A stretch of DNA of 48,755 bases from Planctomycetota bacterium. GTDB taxonomy: Bacteria > Planctomycetota > Planctomycetia > Pirellulales > Pirellulaceae. Location of the stretch: the NCBI GenBank assembly GCA_026692885.1, contig JAPLNJ010000962.1:1-48755 (forward strand), in the 5' to 3' direction. How positions within the stretch are numbered: position 1 is the stretch's first letter; each line of letters opens with the position of its first letter. Made by a program: the position numbers and the translations under genes. Shown here one piece after another: positions 1 to 7,443 of this stretch. The notes beneath the pieces are model-generated. The model did not search any database, was not told the origin of the DNA, and saw only the letters and a program-made list of their open reading frames with translations.

Positions 1-572
1 GGGACGAGCAGGTCTTCGCTCCACGGGAACGAGAACCCGGATTGCATCAACGCCTGCTGACCATCCGTGGCGACGATCTTGCCCTCGCTGCTGCGGAATT
101 GGATGCAGCTCAGAGCGGCCCGCGTCGGGTTCGGGTCCGTGAACGCTGAGGCTTCTCGCAACGCCGTCCAAAGGTCTGGTTCATTCGTGGCGAAGGACGA
201 CGGCAGCGGCGGAAACGGCGGAAGCGTGTCGTCCGGAGTTGAAGCATCGAAGTCTCGGACCACCGGGACCCGCTTGTCAGTCCACGACGCCGTGACCTTG
301 TCGGGGACGCTGAAATCGAGTTGGACTGGATCAGGCTTGCCGCCTTCGCAGGCGTTCAGCAGGTCCAGCGGTAGCAACGCTTGAACTGCACCACCCTGGT
401 GGGCCGCTTGGTACTCGACGGCAGCGTTACCGGACATGGCCCGGATACGCAGCGTGTCTTGGTCGGCCAGGAACAAGGCCCGGCGACCGTAGCCACCGTA
501 TGCCTTTCCGATCCCAGCCCGGCGAAACACGGCCCGCAGTTGACGGGCCAGGGAACGAGTGATCGTGATCAA
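1..572 (-). CDS. DnaN-like (sliding-clamp-like) protein, cut by window edge
   Basis: An open frame runs leftward off the window, with about 190 codons present. I place the start at a TTG (572) because AAGGAG lies eight bases upstream and no ATG is in reach. The visible part ends with a stretch (roughly residues 140-185: LREASAFTDPNPTRAAL, then KIVATDGQQALMQ) that resembles the second domain of the bacterial beta clamp, where a VATDG-type strand is typical. If that is right the protein would encircle DNA and recruit polymerases or other clamp clients for the element. The first 130 residues match no motif I know. It is the last visible gene of the leftward set. Coding status is firm; the clamp assignment is moderate. 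Confidence 0.65.
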   Translation of the reverse strand, partial: MITITRSLARQLRAVFRRAGIGKAYGGYGRRALFLADQDTLRIRAMSGNAAVEYQAAHQGGAVQALLPLDLLNACEGGKPDPVQLDFSVPDKVTASWTDKRVPVVRDFDASTPDDTLPPFPPLPSSFATNEPDLWTALREASAFTDPNPTRAALSCIQFRSSEGKIVATDGQQALMQSGFSFPWSEDLLV

Positions 573-1396
573 AATGGGGACTCCTTGTTCGGATCGAGGG
601 AGCAAGTGCGTTTGCCGAAGGCTACTCGGCCGTGGGCTTGCCGCGGCGACGGATGGGTCGGTCGGGTTCCACGGTGTCGTTCTGATCCCAGTCCAGCCAC
701 GCAGGCGGAACGTCGCTGGGCTCGGGATCGAAGTGGACTTCGCTCGGGTCGGCGATGCCGAATCCGAGACGGCGGATTTCGGGTAGGGATTCGCCGGTGG
801 CCACGGCCACGGCGGTGTTGAGGTCGCGTTGGGTCATTACTGAGGGACTCCTGGTTGTTGGACACAAAACAGCCACAGCCTTCGGTATGACGGCTGCGGT
901 GGGCGACTGGGTAAAGTGGGGTATTTGGCGACGAAATGGAGGCGATGACCCCCGCACTGGCGCCGTCAAGAACCTCCCTGCGTTCTTGGTTTACGCCAGA
1001 TCGAGCGCAGAGTTGCTGACCGGCTCTGGGGGCCGCGCTGGCCCAAGAAGCGTCTGGCGCTTTTCCAGGCCCCTTTACGGGGCTAGATCTTCGGGACCGG
1101 CCGTTTAGCGGGCTGAGTAAGATCCCGACTGGCAACCCAACCGGCGTCAGACCCCCCGTGGAAACCAGCCAGTGGGACGCCATCCATTGCTGCTCGGCGT
1201 CCAGGGCTTGGCTGCGGCACGGGTAGGGTCCGATCCTCGGCCCGGAGACGGGAGACAGGTCAGCCCACCACTGGCCATGATCGTCTGGTTCGACGTGTGA
1301 CGCACGCGTGATGGTGGGGCTGCCCAATGTGGCGACATCAATCGCCTCGTCGTAAATGCACCTGACAGTCCCACCGGGTTGGATGACAAGTTGCAT
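569..1396 (-). CDS. Conserved hypothetical protein, 275-codon frame with a doubtful C-terminal half
   Basis: The start at 1396 has GGGAG six bases upstream. The first 77 or so residues (MQLVIQPGGTVRCIYDEAID, then GQWWADLSPV and AEQQWM) form a compact unit I recognise as a short stand-alone protein in other planctomycete mobile regions, where it ends soon after the Trp-rich segment. Here the frame stays open for about 195 more codons, giving a basic, Arg/Ser/Pro-rich tail that overlaps the 71-aa gene at 622-837 in another frame. The likeliest reading is a real N-terminal protein whose stop was lost, by mutation or a small indel, so that the tail is non-native. Function unknown. Confidence 0.55.
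   Translation of the reverse strand: MQLVIQPGGTVRCIYDEAIDVATLGSPTITRASHVEPDDHGQWWADLSPVSGPRIGPYPCRSQALDAEQQWMASHWLVSTGGLTPVGLPVGILLSPLNGRSRRSSPVKGPGKAPDASWASAAPRAGQQLCARSGVNQERREVLDGASAGVIASISSPNTPLYPVAHRSRHTEGCGCFVSNNQESLSNDPTRPQHRRGRGHRRIPTRNPPSRIRHRRPERSPLRSRAQRRSACVAGLGSERHRGTRPTHPSPRQAHGRVAFGKRTCSLDPNKESPF
622..837 (-). CDS. Small conserved protein, 71 aa, unknown function
   Basis: The ATG at 837 is preceded by AGGAG at a good distance. The protein begins MTQRDLNTAVAVATGES and then reads IRRLGFGIADP, followed by an acidic, proline-rich middle and a basic end (RRRGKPTAE). I recall similar short proteins in mobile regions of planctomycete genomes, but know no function. The ALD/VATGES segment with IRRLGF looks like a short helical DNA- or protein-binding unit; this is a guess. 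It is nested in the downstream part of the longer frame 569-1396, which probably reads through only because that frame lacks a stop. The next gene (clamp-like) starts 50 bases downstream. Confidence 0.65.
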   Translation of the reverse strand: MTQRDLNTAVAVATGESLPEIRRLGFGIADPSEVHFDPEPSDVPPAWLDWDQNDTVEPDRPIRRRGKPTAE

Positions 1397-1407
1397 AACG
1401 ATCTCCC

Positions 1408-2355
1408 TCACTTGGGCCGCCGCAGGATGTTACGCCGAGGTCGGTCTATCAGGAGCGTATCCAGCACGTTCTCGACTTGCGACAGCTGGGTCGCCACACG
1501 CTGCCGCACGCCCTGACTGTCACGCAACGTCTGCGGCTCCACGCCGCGGACGATCTGCTGGCACTGGGCAACCAAGTTGTCCAACTGGTCGTTGCTGCGG
1601 ACGTTCAGCTGGCGAAACCGCTGAAAGAACTCGGTCAGGTTGTTGACGGCCGAGTCCCTGAAGACCTTCGGACGACTATCCGTTTGGCCGGTCAGCCGCT
1701 CCGTCAGGTGCGAGACCAGCTCCTGCAACTCTTCGATGAACGCCTGCTCGGCGAGCTGCACTGCCTCGTCGAAACGAGCCGCGACCCGCTCGCACTCCTG
1801 GCGGTAGATTTCCGGGCTGAGCTGAGCCAGGTAATCCGGCGGCTGCAGCGAAGGATAATCCCAGGCGACCTGGAACAGCCCCAATAAGCTGCCGGGATAG
1901 TCGGCCGGGTTGTAGAGGGAACCCAATCGGTCACGGGCCGCGGACTTCAGGTCCGCGAAGTGCTGATCGAGTTGTCGAACGGCTTCGTCGAGTTCGTCCT
2001 TTAGCGAGGCGATCTGGGTGTTGAAGGTCTCGATCTGGTCTTGCCGGATCAGGCGGATGCCGGGTTCCGGGTAGGGCAGCGACATAGACTTCCACAACGC
2101 GACGATGCGGCCCTTGACGGCGGTGACAGCCTTGTAAGCTTCGTGCTTGGTGTCCAGCAGCTTTTTGCCGGCGGACAGGAAGGCACCCTCGGCGCCGAAC
2201 GTGTCGGCGGCCTGGGACTTTTGCTCCGCGGTTAGCGTCTTGCGGACACCAAACCAACTGAGCGACACACGCACGGCCGCCATCGTGGTGCGCAGACGCT
2301 GCGACGGCGAAGTCGACGGACGGACGACGGGTTCTTCGAGCAAAGTGGTGGTCAT
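1408..2355 (-). CDS. Conserved helical protein, possibly DUF3150-like, 315 aa
   Basis: The start at 2355 has AAAGGAAA upstream. The protein is mostly helical and charged. Around residues 28-110 it reads VRVSLSWFGVRKTL, then an alanine-rich stretch, KKLLDTKHEAYKAV and LPYPEPGIRLI, followed by a coiled-coil-like region and LYNPADYPG near residue 150. The order SL-W-G-K, Lys-Leu-Leu, a LPY-GxRL segment and a DYP segment recalls phage-associated proteins of the DUF3150 type, whose function is not known to me. It ends 11 bases before the next gene start, so the two are probably cotranscribed. The coding call is strong; the family link is tentative. Confidence 0.7.
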   Translation of the reverse strand: MTTTLLEEPVVRPSTSPSQRLRTTMAAVRVSLSWFGVRKTLTAEQKSQAADTFGAEGAFLSAGKKLLDTKHEAYKAVTAVKGRIVALWKSMSLPYPEPGIRLIRQDQIETFNTQIASLKDELDEAVRQLDQHFADLKSAARDRLGSLYNPADYPGSLLGLFQVAWDYPSLQPPDYLAQLSPEIYRQECERVAARFDEAVQLAEQAFIEELQELVSHLTERLTGQTDSRPKVFRDSAVNNLTEFFQRFRQLNVRSNDQLDNLVAQCQQIVRGVEPQTLRDSQGVRQRVATQLSQVENVLDTLLIDRPRRNILRRPK

Positions 2356-2676
2356 GACCTGTGGTTTCCTTTGGACTGTGGATCTGGACAGAGCTTCGGA
2401 TCAGTGGCCGAAGGGTGAAGGGCCGGTGCAGACGGCAACCGGCCAAACGCCAAGAAACGAAAACAGCCCCGGCAGCCGGGAGGCCAGCGGGGCTCGGCGT
2501 AGGCGTGTTGGAGGCGGCGGAGCCAGCGAGCGCTCCGTCACGCGCGGAGTCGGAACGCCCCGGACGTATGGCCAGAAGCATCGCCACGGGGTCGGTCTAA
2601 GAAATGCCTGACCGGCTGAGCACGGACTATTCAGCCTGAAGAGTCTCTGGCAGCCTGGTCCGGTTCGCCAAATTGC
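2356..2676. other. Intergenic stretch with a terminator-like hairpin
   Basis: No convincing gene. Open frames here are Arg/Pro-rich shadows. The leftward terminator-like hairpin at 2465-2494 is the only clear structure, and the stretch must also carry the start region for the gene at 2355. Confidence 0.5.
2465..2494 (-). terminator. Rho-independent terminator-like hairpin for leftward transcripts
   Basis: Arms AGCCCCG (2465-2471) and CGGGGCT (2488-2494) are perfectly complementary. Read leftward, the stem is followed by GTTTTCGTTT. It lies downstream of the small genes at 2677-3133 and would separate them from the gene starting at 2355. Confidence 0.45.
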
Positions 2677-2799
2677 CTAGTGCAGACCGCATCCTAGGCG
2701 GTTGTGGGAGGTGGCCCGAAGCCGTCCAGTTTCAGGCCCGATCGGTGGATATGCGGGAATTTCAAGCTGACTGACGATGCTGTCCAAGAGGTCAGCCAC
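2677..2799 (-). CDS. Possible small coupled protein, 40 aa
   Basis: A GTG at 2799 overlaps the stop codon of the preceding gene (2792-3133) and has AGGAGA four bases before it, a layout typical of translational coupling. The product starts VADLLDSIVSQLEIPAYPP and ends with a basic tail. It has no motif I know. Small size makes this uncertain; the overlap and ribosome-binding site are the only support. Confidence 0.35.
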   Translation of the reverse strand: MADLLDSIVSQLEIPAYPPIGPETGRLRATSHNRLGCGLH

Positions 2800-3133
2800 G
2801 GAGTCTCCTGATGTATTCGTCCACCGTGAGCGTTTTGTGGTCAAGATAGCTGTGTGAGCCGATGATCGGGTCGGTAACGACATGGGTGCAACCTGCTTTG
2901 GATTGCAGTTGGCGCAGGAGCGATTCGAGTCGCGTTACTTCCACGGCGGTCACGGCGGCAGCCCTAGACAGGTCAGTGCTCTCGCTGGCGAACTGCTCAG
3001 CGTATTCGCGTTGCGTAAACAAGAGGACACCCAATTCGGAGTCAGTGACGGGCAAGACGTGTATGCTGTTGGTGTCTTGGGGATTCTTCTGTATCAGCCA
3101 AACGAATGGGACGGGATTACCGGTGCTACTCAT
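2792..3133 (-). CDS. Conserved hypothetical protein, 113 aa
   Basis: The ATG at 3133 has AAGGA upstream. The protein opens with a beta-rich segment (VPFVWLIQ, SIHVLPVT, LGVLLFTQREYAEQF) that looks like a small alpha/beta domain, followed by a helix with ESLLRQLQSKAG and a C-terminal segment ending DEYIRRLRG. The alternation of hydrophobic strands followed by a FTQREYAEQFA helix recalls SseB-like or 'type III secretion system accessory' domains, but I would not assign it. It sits between the AAA ATPase and the DUF3150-like gene in the leftward set and its stop overlaps the small downstream frame. Confidence 0.6.
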   Translation of the reverse strand: MSSTGNPVPFVWLIQKNPQDTNSIHVLPVTDSELGVLLFTQREYAEQFASESTDLSRAAAVTAVEVTRLESLLRQLQSKAGCTHVVTDPIIGSHSYLDHKTLTVDEYIRRLRG

Positions 3134-3541
3134 CTATGCAGTTCCTTGTGTCAGGTTTTCGGTGAATCGGCGGTCTTGCCGGAGGATGGATGGTACGGCA
3201 GGCGTTTGTTTGTCGCGTCCAACTTGGTGATCTTGCCGTCGGGTTTGCGCGGCCGCGAGATGAATTGTACTAGCTGACCTCAGGCGAGAACATGAGGGGT
3301 AAAATACTCGCCTCGCAGTGACTTTTGTGGTTCTGGCTTTATCCGCGTTTTCCGCTGGGGTCGTTGCCCTGCAAACCGGAAACTCTGACAAACGCCGCCC
3401 AAGAACATCACGGCCTGCCCGACGTAAGAACAGTGCACTTCGACCCCGTCATTGACGACGGACTGATGCTAAACCGGAAGCCTGCGACACCAGCAGACGC
3501 TCGTGCGGAACATCTGCCGGTGCTTCGGGACAAAGGGACGC
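3134..3541. other. 408-base stretch without a supported gene
   Basis: The leftward frame at 3134-3391 is rich in Arg, Thr and Ala, lacks a ribosome-binding site and shows no domain, so I treat it as non-coding. The gap separates the AAA ATPase gene from the downstream part of the leftward set and may hold a separate promoter for 2677-3133; I see no clear -35/-10 pair. Confidence 0.4.
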
Positions 3542-5041
3542 TCAGTTGCTCAGCGGACTGCGGCTGACCTTCCGCCGCGCTGCCGGCTTGGTACCGTTGC
3601 CCTGGTAGATGCCACCTCGATCGGCATCCAGGCACCGGCCACTGGCCCAGGTCCGCAGCCGCTCCACGGATTCGGCCGCCGTCACCGCCACGGGCACGAC
3701 GTTCTGGGCGGCTTGGACCAACGGCACGTCCAGCAGAGCAGCCAAGCGGACGCAGGCACGGATCTCGGCGCCAGACCACTGCTCGTCGTTGGGCAGCTTC
3801 TGGTTGCGGTCAATCTCGAACAGGTCCAGGTACAGGTCCCAGATCGTCCGCTTCTGTTCGGGGCCGGGGAAGTCCAAGAAGAAAATCGCATCAAACCTCT
3901 CCGCTCGACCGAACTCGGGCGGCAGCTTGGCCACGTCGTTGGCGGTGCAGACCACGAACACGTCGGAGTCGTGATCGTTGAGCCAGCTCAGGAACGAGCC
4001 AAACATGCGCGACGACACGCCCGAGTCCGTCTGGCCGGAGTTGCCGACGCCAGCAAACGCTTTTTCCACCTCATCGATCATCAGCACGCACGGAGCCATC
4101 GCGTCGACGATCTGCAAGGCTTGGCGGGTTCGCTCCTCGGTCTGGCCAACCAGCGACCCCATCAGCGTGCCCACGTCCAGGATCAGCACGGGACGCCCGG
4201 TCTCCTTGCCCAGGCACTTGCAGAACTGCGACTTGCCGCAACCGGGCGGCGACAACAGCAGCACGCCGCGGGGCCGTTTCAGCGGGTTGCTGCGGCTGGG
4301 CTGCAACATGGCCCGCTTGGTGAACGCCTTCAGCGACGCCAAGCCGCCCAGACCACTGAAGTCTTCGGTGCCCCGGTACAGCTGCATCAGGCCGCTTTTC
4401 TTTAGCGTTTGGCACTTCAGGTCCCAGACCGCATCGGGCACGATGCGACCGTGTCGGACGAGACTGAGCGAAAAAACCGACTCCGCCTCATACCGGGTCA
4501 GGCCAGCCGCCGCGTCCAGCAGCATGTCCAGCTCCGATCCTTCTGGCAGGTCCCCGTCTTCGGTGGCGATGCCACGGGCGATGTCGTGCAGTTGCTGACG
4601 GGCGGGCAGGTCATGCTGCACCACCACGAACAGTTTCTCCAGCTCGACGGGCACCTGCACAATCGGACTCAGCACGACCACGAATGTCCGGTTCGTCTTG
4701 CCGATGCTGATCTGCTGGGCCAGGGCCTGCACGACCTCGGCCGATTGCATGAAGCGATGCACGTTGACCATGACCAAGAGTGCCGAGCTGTCGGCCGACG
4801 CCATCGCGTTCAGGGAACGGATCGCGGCCAGCGGATCATTCCCGCCGGCGTCGGCGGTCTGACCGTTGGCCTGACCGGGCAGATGCAGGCCGCGTTCGAC
4901 ATCCCAGATGGCAAGCCGCCACTCTTGGTCGCGGCACATCTGGGCGATTTCGGTCAGGGCGTCGTCGTGTTCGTGCGACTGGACCCACAGGCCGGTGAAG
5001 CAAGCGGAGATGTACTCCGCGAGATATTGTTTGAGTGACAT
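3542..5041 (-). CDS. Ycf46-like AAA+ ATPase, 499 aa
   Basis: This is an AAA+ ATPase. Its C-terminal half carries a Walker A SPPGCGKS (264-271), a Walker B LMIDEVE (about 320-326), a sensor-1 Asn in CTANDV (about 368) and arginines in FGRAERFD (379-382) suitable as an arginine finger. The N-terminal 220 residues form a degenerate ATPase-like domain (LAIWDVERGL, ALLVMVNVHRFM), which fits the Ycf46 family, whose members pair a degraded N-terminal module with an active AAA+ module. It follows DUF1257 (Ycf35-like) and DUF2997 genes; the start at 5041 has GAGGT seven bases upstream. The substrate is unknown. ATP-driven remodelling is a family-level expectation. Confidence 0.88.
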   Translation of the reverse strand: MSLKQYLAEYISACFTGLWVQSHEHDDALTEIAQMCRDQEWRLAIWDVERGLHLPGQANGQTADAGGNDPLAAIRSLNAMASADSSALLVMVNVHRFMQSAEVVQALAQQISIGKTNRTFVVVLSPIVQVPVELEKLFVVVQHDLPARQQLHDIARGIATEDGDLPEGSELDMLLDAAAGLTRYEAESVFSLSLVRHGRIVPDAVWDLKCQTLKKSGLMQLYRGTEDFSGLGGLASLKAFTKRAMLQPSRSNPLKRPRGVLLLSPPGCGKSQFCKCLGKETGRPVLILDVGTLMGSLVGQTEERTRQALQIVDAMAPCVLMIDEVEKAFAGVGNSGQTDSGVSSRMFGSFLSWLNDHDSDVFVVCTANDVAKLPPEFGRAERFDAIFFLDFPGPEQKRTIWDLYLDLFEIDRNQKLPNDEQWSGAEIRACVRLAALLDVPLVQAAQNVVPVAVTAAESVERLRTWASGRCLDADRGGIYQGNGTKPAARRKVSRSPLSN

Positions 5042-5087
5042 CAGGTGAACCTCGCGTTACGATGTTTGGAAAGTTCGGGGGACAGAA

Positions 5088-5282
5088 TCAGGCACGCTGC
5101 TGGATGGACTGCTCGACGGTCTGGGTCTGGTGAAACTCAGCTGTCAGCCGTTCCCCAGTCTGCTGGCCCAACGCCTGCTCGATGAACTTGCTGGCTTCCC
5201 GGCAGGACGAGCCGGCGAATCCTTTGGTGGTGACGGTGGTCTCGCCCTTGGGCGACACGATGATCTCGATCGTCTTGTTCAC
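5088..5282 (-). CDS. DUF2997 family small protein, 64 aa
   Basis: The protein begins MNKTIEIIVSPKGETTV and contains KGFAGSSCREASKFIEQALG, the pattern I recognise as DUF2997: two beta strands, a Cys-containing turn and a helix. Its GTG start overlaps the TGA stop of the DUF1257 gene (GTGA), so the two are translationally coupled. Proteins of this family are commonly found beside Ycf35-like and Ycf46-like genes. Function unknown; the single Cys in GSSCREA is the notable residue. Confidence 0.82.
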   Translation of the reverse strand: MNKTIEIIVSPKGETTVTTKGFAGSSCREASKFIEQALGQQTGERLTAEFHQTQTVEQSIQQRA

Positions 5283-5650
5283 GCCGCACCTCCGTTGACC
5301 TGCACGGTCAGCTTGATCGAACCATCGGACAGCTTGGATTCGGTGACCTGGTGTCCCCGGCGACGGGCCTCGGCCTTAGCGCGTTCGACAGCGTACGCTT
5401 GAAGGAACTGATCGAGCTTCGAGGGATCACCCCAGTGGCCCTTAAAATTGTCGTAATGGACCTGACCGGTGGACAGATCACACACGGCGGGATACCGCCA
5501 CTTGGGCAACGCGACGGCGAGTCCAGTGGCAGAGCTGGTGAACAAACGGTGGGTGCCTTCAACAGGCTGAGGAAGCTGGAGTCGCTGACACGCCGCTCGC
5601 ACGGCCGCCGCGTCTCTTATTTCCGTTTTTACGGTCACGACATGCGACAT
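5279..5650 (-). CDS. DUF1257 (Ycf35-like) protein, 123 aa
   Basis: I use the ATG at 5650, which has AGGAG nine bases upstream, rather than the longer frame to 5713. The protein starts MSHVVTVKTEIRDAAAVRAA and contains GLAVALPKWRYPAVCD, GQVHYDNFKGHWGD and a final IKLTVQVNGGAA, all typical of DUF1257, the family of plastid Ycf35. Function is not established. It heads the DUF1257-DUF2997-AAA trio, with overlapping start and stop codons to DUF2997 and a short gap to the ATPase, so the three products probably act together. Confidence 0.87.
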   Translation of the reverse strand: MSHVVTVKTEIRDAAAVRAACQRLQLPQPVEGTHRLFTSSATGLAVALPKWRYPAVCDLSTGQVHYDNFKGHWGDPSKLDQFLQAYAVERAKAEARRRGHQVTESKLSDGSIKLTVQVNGGAA

Positions 5651-5709
5651 GGGGTCGCTCCTGTGCTCGGTGGTGGTGAAGGGACGAAAATGACTGGACG
5701 CGGGCGGCT

Positions 5710-6294
5710 TCACGTGGTGTTGGCTGAGTCTGCCGAATCGCTACCCGGTGCCGAAGTGGATTGGGGTGCCGCCTGATGCGGCAGCAGCGGCACTGGCTTT
5801 CGCGGCGGCAGCAGCAGAGGCCGGTCGGTAACCAGCTCTTCCACCAGCAGTTCGGCCAAGGCTTCGTCGGTGCCCTGTTTGTCGCGAGTGGCGTGGAGCA
5901 ACCATCCGCACAACAACAGCGGCAACAAACATGCCAGGAGTCCAGCCCCGGTGTAGATGGATGTGCCGAGGATCGAGTCCCAATAGCGATCTTTGGCGAT
6001 CTCCCGGCGTTCGGACTCCAGGGCGTCACGTTGCCGGCTGACCTCTGCCTGGTCGGTACGCAGCTCGCGTTGCAGTTCGGCCAGCTGTTGCCGGGCCTGC
6101 GAGTCGGCGTCTACGAGCTGCTTGGTGCCTTCGGCTACTTGTTGCTGCAGTTCGCCCATCCGGCGGTTTTGTTCGGCCTGGAGCCGTGTTGACTCCATTG
6201 CCACCTGCACGACGCGAGGGTCAGTCTCGCCGCAGCCGATCAGTAGGATGATCAGGGCGATCCACGGAATGCGGCGAAGCCACTTCATCTTCAT
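5710..6294 (-). CDS. Coiled-coil lipoprotein with a C-terminal membrane segment, 194 aa
   Basis: The start at 6294 gives a short basic N-terminus, a hydrophobic stretch and a lipobox LLIGC (Cys about residue 22). Residues 30-110 are a heptad-like Gln/Glu/Arg-rich coiled coil (QAEQNRRMGELQQQVAEG and onward). A second hydrophobic segment (GAGLLACLLPLLLCGWLL) lies near residue 130, followed by LAELLVEELV and a Pro-rich tail. The topology would be a lipid-anchored or membrane-spanning coiled coil. It overlaps the upstream 68-aa membrane-protein gene by 74 bases in another frame. I recall related proteins beside DUF1257 genes in planctomycetes, with no known role. Confidence 0.75.
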   Translation of the reverse strand: MKMKWLRRIPWIALIILLIGCGETDPRVVQVAMESTRLQAEQNRRMGELQQQVAEGTKQLVDADSQARQQLAELQRELRTDQAEVSRQRDALESERREIAKDRYWDSILGTSIYTGAGLLACLLPLLLCGWLLHATRDKQGTDEALAELLVEELVTDRPLLLPPRKPVPLLPHQAAPQSTSAPGSDSADSANTT

Positions 6295-6427
6295 AGGCGG
6301 TTCTCCAACGTGACAGGATTCGGGATGCCAGGATTTGCGTCGCTCGTCGTCGTCGGATCTCGCGGGCAAGCACGGTGACAAGCAAGACGGTCAACACGGA
6401 ACTGGTCAGGACGATGGCGGCGGTCAT
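6221..6427 (-). CDS. Small single-pass membrane protein, 68 aa
   Basis: The ATG at 6427 is preceded by AAGGAGG at optimal spacing, the best ribosome-binding site in this region, which decides the start. The product has an N-terminal transmembrane helix (IVLTSSVLTVLLVTVLA), a basic stop-transfer stretch (REIRRRR), then a charged helix and a polar tail ending PTDRLRRD. Its last 74 bases overlap the beginning of the lipoprotein gene. A terminator-like hairpin lies just upstream (6466-6509), between it and the sigma-like gene. Function unknown; a partner role with the lipoprotein is plausible. Confidence 0.65.
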   Translation of the reverse strand: MTAAIVLTSSVLTVLLVTVLAREIRRRRATQILASRILSRWRTAYEDEVASPHSVDRPDHPTDRLRRD

Positions 6428-6465
6428 CTGTCCTCCTTGGGGATTGAAGGGGCAAGAAACAGAAA

Positions 6466-6509
6466 AACGCCCGGCCGCACGAGACGGGTGTCCCATGCAG
6501 CCGAGCGTT
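6466..6509 (-). terminator. Terminator-like hairpin after the sigma-like gene
   Basis: Read leftward, AACGCTCGGCTGCA pairs with TGCGGCCGGGCGTT with only weak mismatches, and is followed by TTTCTGTTTC. It lies between the stop at 6582 and the start at 6427. It could stop most transcripts after the first gene, leaving the rest to read-through or antitermination. Confidence 0.5.
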
Positions 6510-6581
6510 GTCGATCTGTCGCGATCGTGGATCGGGCGAATCGTCGGCTCTCGCTGAGCAGTGGCTGGCGTCAGGACAGGC

Positions 6582-7199
6582 TCAGGCGACTGCGGGTCCG
6601 CCCTGGAACTCCTGCCACGCTTGTTGCAGTTCACGTCGGGTTTGCGAAATGCGTCCAGGGCTGACGTGGAACCGGCGAGCCGTTCGCTTGGTGGTCTCGC
6701 CGGTGGCCAGCATCGCCGCGATTCGGCGTTTCTTCTTCGGTAGGCTGTCAAACCAGTCCGCTATGTCGATGCGGGCCGCGGCAGTCTCGGCAGGGCCGGC
6801 GTGGCGGTCTTCCAGCAATACTTCCATCCACTCGCCGGTCCGCTCGTCAAAGACATCAAGCCGCTCGATGGTGATCCGTTTGCGGGCCTGACAATACTCC
6901 GACGACACGTCTCGGACGTTCAACTTGGCTCCGACGCGGCGACCATCGCGAACTTGTTTGATCGCGTACTGGGCCAGCGGGGTCGGGTAGACAACGTCGA
7001 TCAGGCCACGTTCGACCAGCCGAACAAAGGCGGCCCAGCAGTTAGCAACCACTTCGGCGGTCAGTTCCTGGCGACGCTCTGGATTTTCGTTACGAAACGC
7101 GAAGCGGGCCTGCTCCTGGATCGCAGGCAGCAGCGACAGGAACTTGACATAGCACGCGGACGCGGTTGACGGGCGGGTTTGTTTCGCACGGGCGATCAT
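6582..7199 (-). CDS. Sigma-like helix-turn-helix protein, 205 aa
   Basis: I choose the ATG at 7199 because AGGAGG lies just upstream, trimming 54 codons from the longest frame. Residues 15-110 are helical (FLSLLPAIQEQARFAF, ELTAEVVANCWAAFVRLV, TPLAQYAIKQVRDGR), in the place of a sigma region 2. Residues 146-195 (DWFDSLPKKKRRIAAMLATG, RRFHVSPGRISQTRRELQ) form a clear region-4-type helix-turn-helix. The family is an ECF-like sigma factor, or a regulator derived from one. It is the first gene of the leftward set and follows a 750-base region with inverted repeats, so it may control the element's own operon. Confidence 0.75.
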   Translation of the reverse strand: MIARAKQTRPSTASACYVKFLSLLPAIQEQARFAFRNENPERRQELTAEVVANCWAAFVRLVERGLIDVVYPTPLAQYAIKQVRDGRRVGAKLNVRDVSSEYCQARKRITIERLDVFDERTGEWMEVLLEDRHAGPAETAAARIDIADWFDSLPKKKRRIAAMLATGETTKRTARRFHVSPGRISQTRRELQQAWQEFQGGPAVA

Positions 7200-7395
7200 G
7201 GGGCAACCTCCTGATAGGTAAGGCCGCCCACGCCGGGGCGACCGTGTGGGGGAACACAGTCGCCCCAGGCACCGTGCCAAGGGCGTACGACGTACGCGCA
7301 GGGACCGGTCAGGATGACGAGTCACTACGCGGGAGGAGACAGCAGGCTTCAGGAACGGCAACGGCGCGGGGGTTCGTTGCAGCAGCCGACAAACA

Positions 7396-7418
7396 GGTCA
7401 CCAGCAAAGTTGGTGACC
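7396..7418. promoter_or_regulatory. Perfect 8-bp inverted repeat, possible operator
   Basis: GGTCACCA (7396-7403) and TGGTGACC (7411-7418) are exact complements around a 7-base spacer. It lies about 200 bases upstream of the sigma-like gene. It has no T-run, so an operator is more likely than a terminator. Confidence 0.45.
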
Positions 7419-7443
7419 GTGCCAAGAAGTCGATAGATTCGCG

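Noticed and set aside
1931..2587. 218-codon leftward frame overlapping the DUF3150-like gene
   Set aside because: Out-of-frame shadow on the same strand, Arg/Pro-rich, no ribosome-binding site.
3134..3391. 85-codon leftward frame before the 113-aa gene
   Set aside because: No ribosome-binding site, no domain, atypical composition.
5710..6427. Phage spanin pair
   Set aside because: Overlap fits, but the lipoprotein has a second membrane segment and no other lysis genes are nearby.
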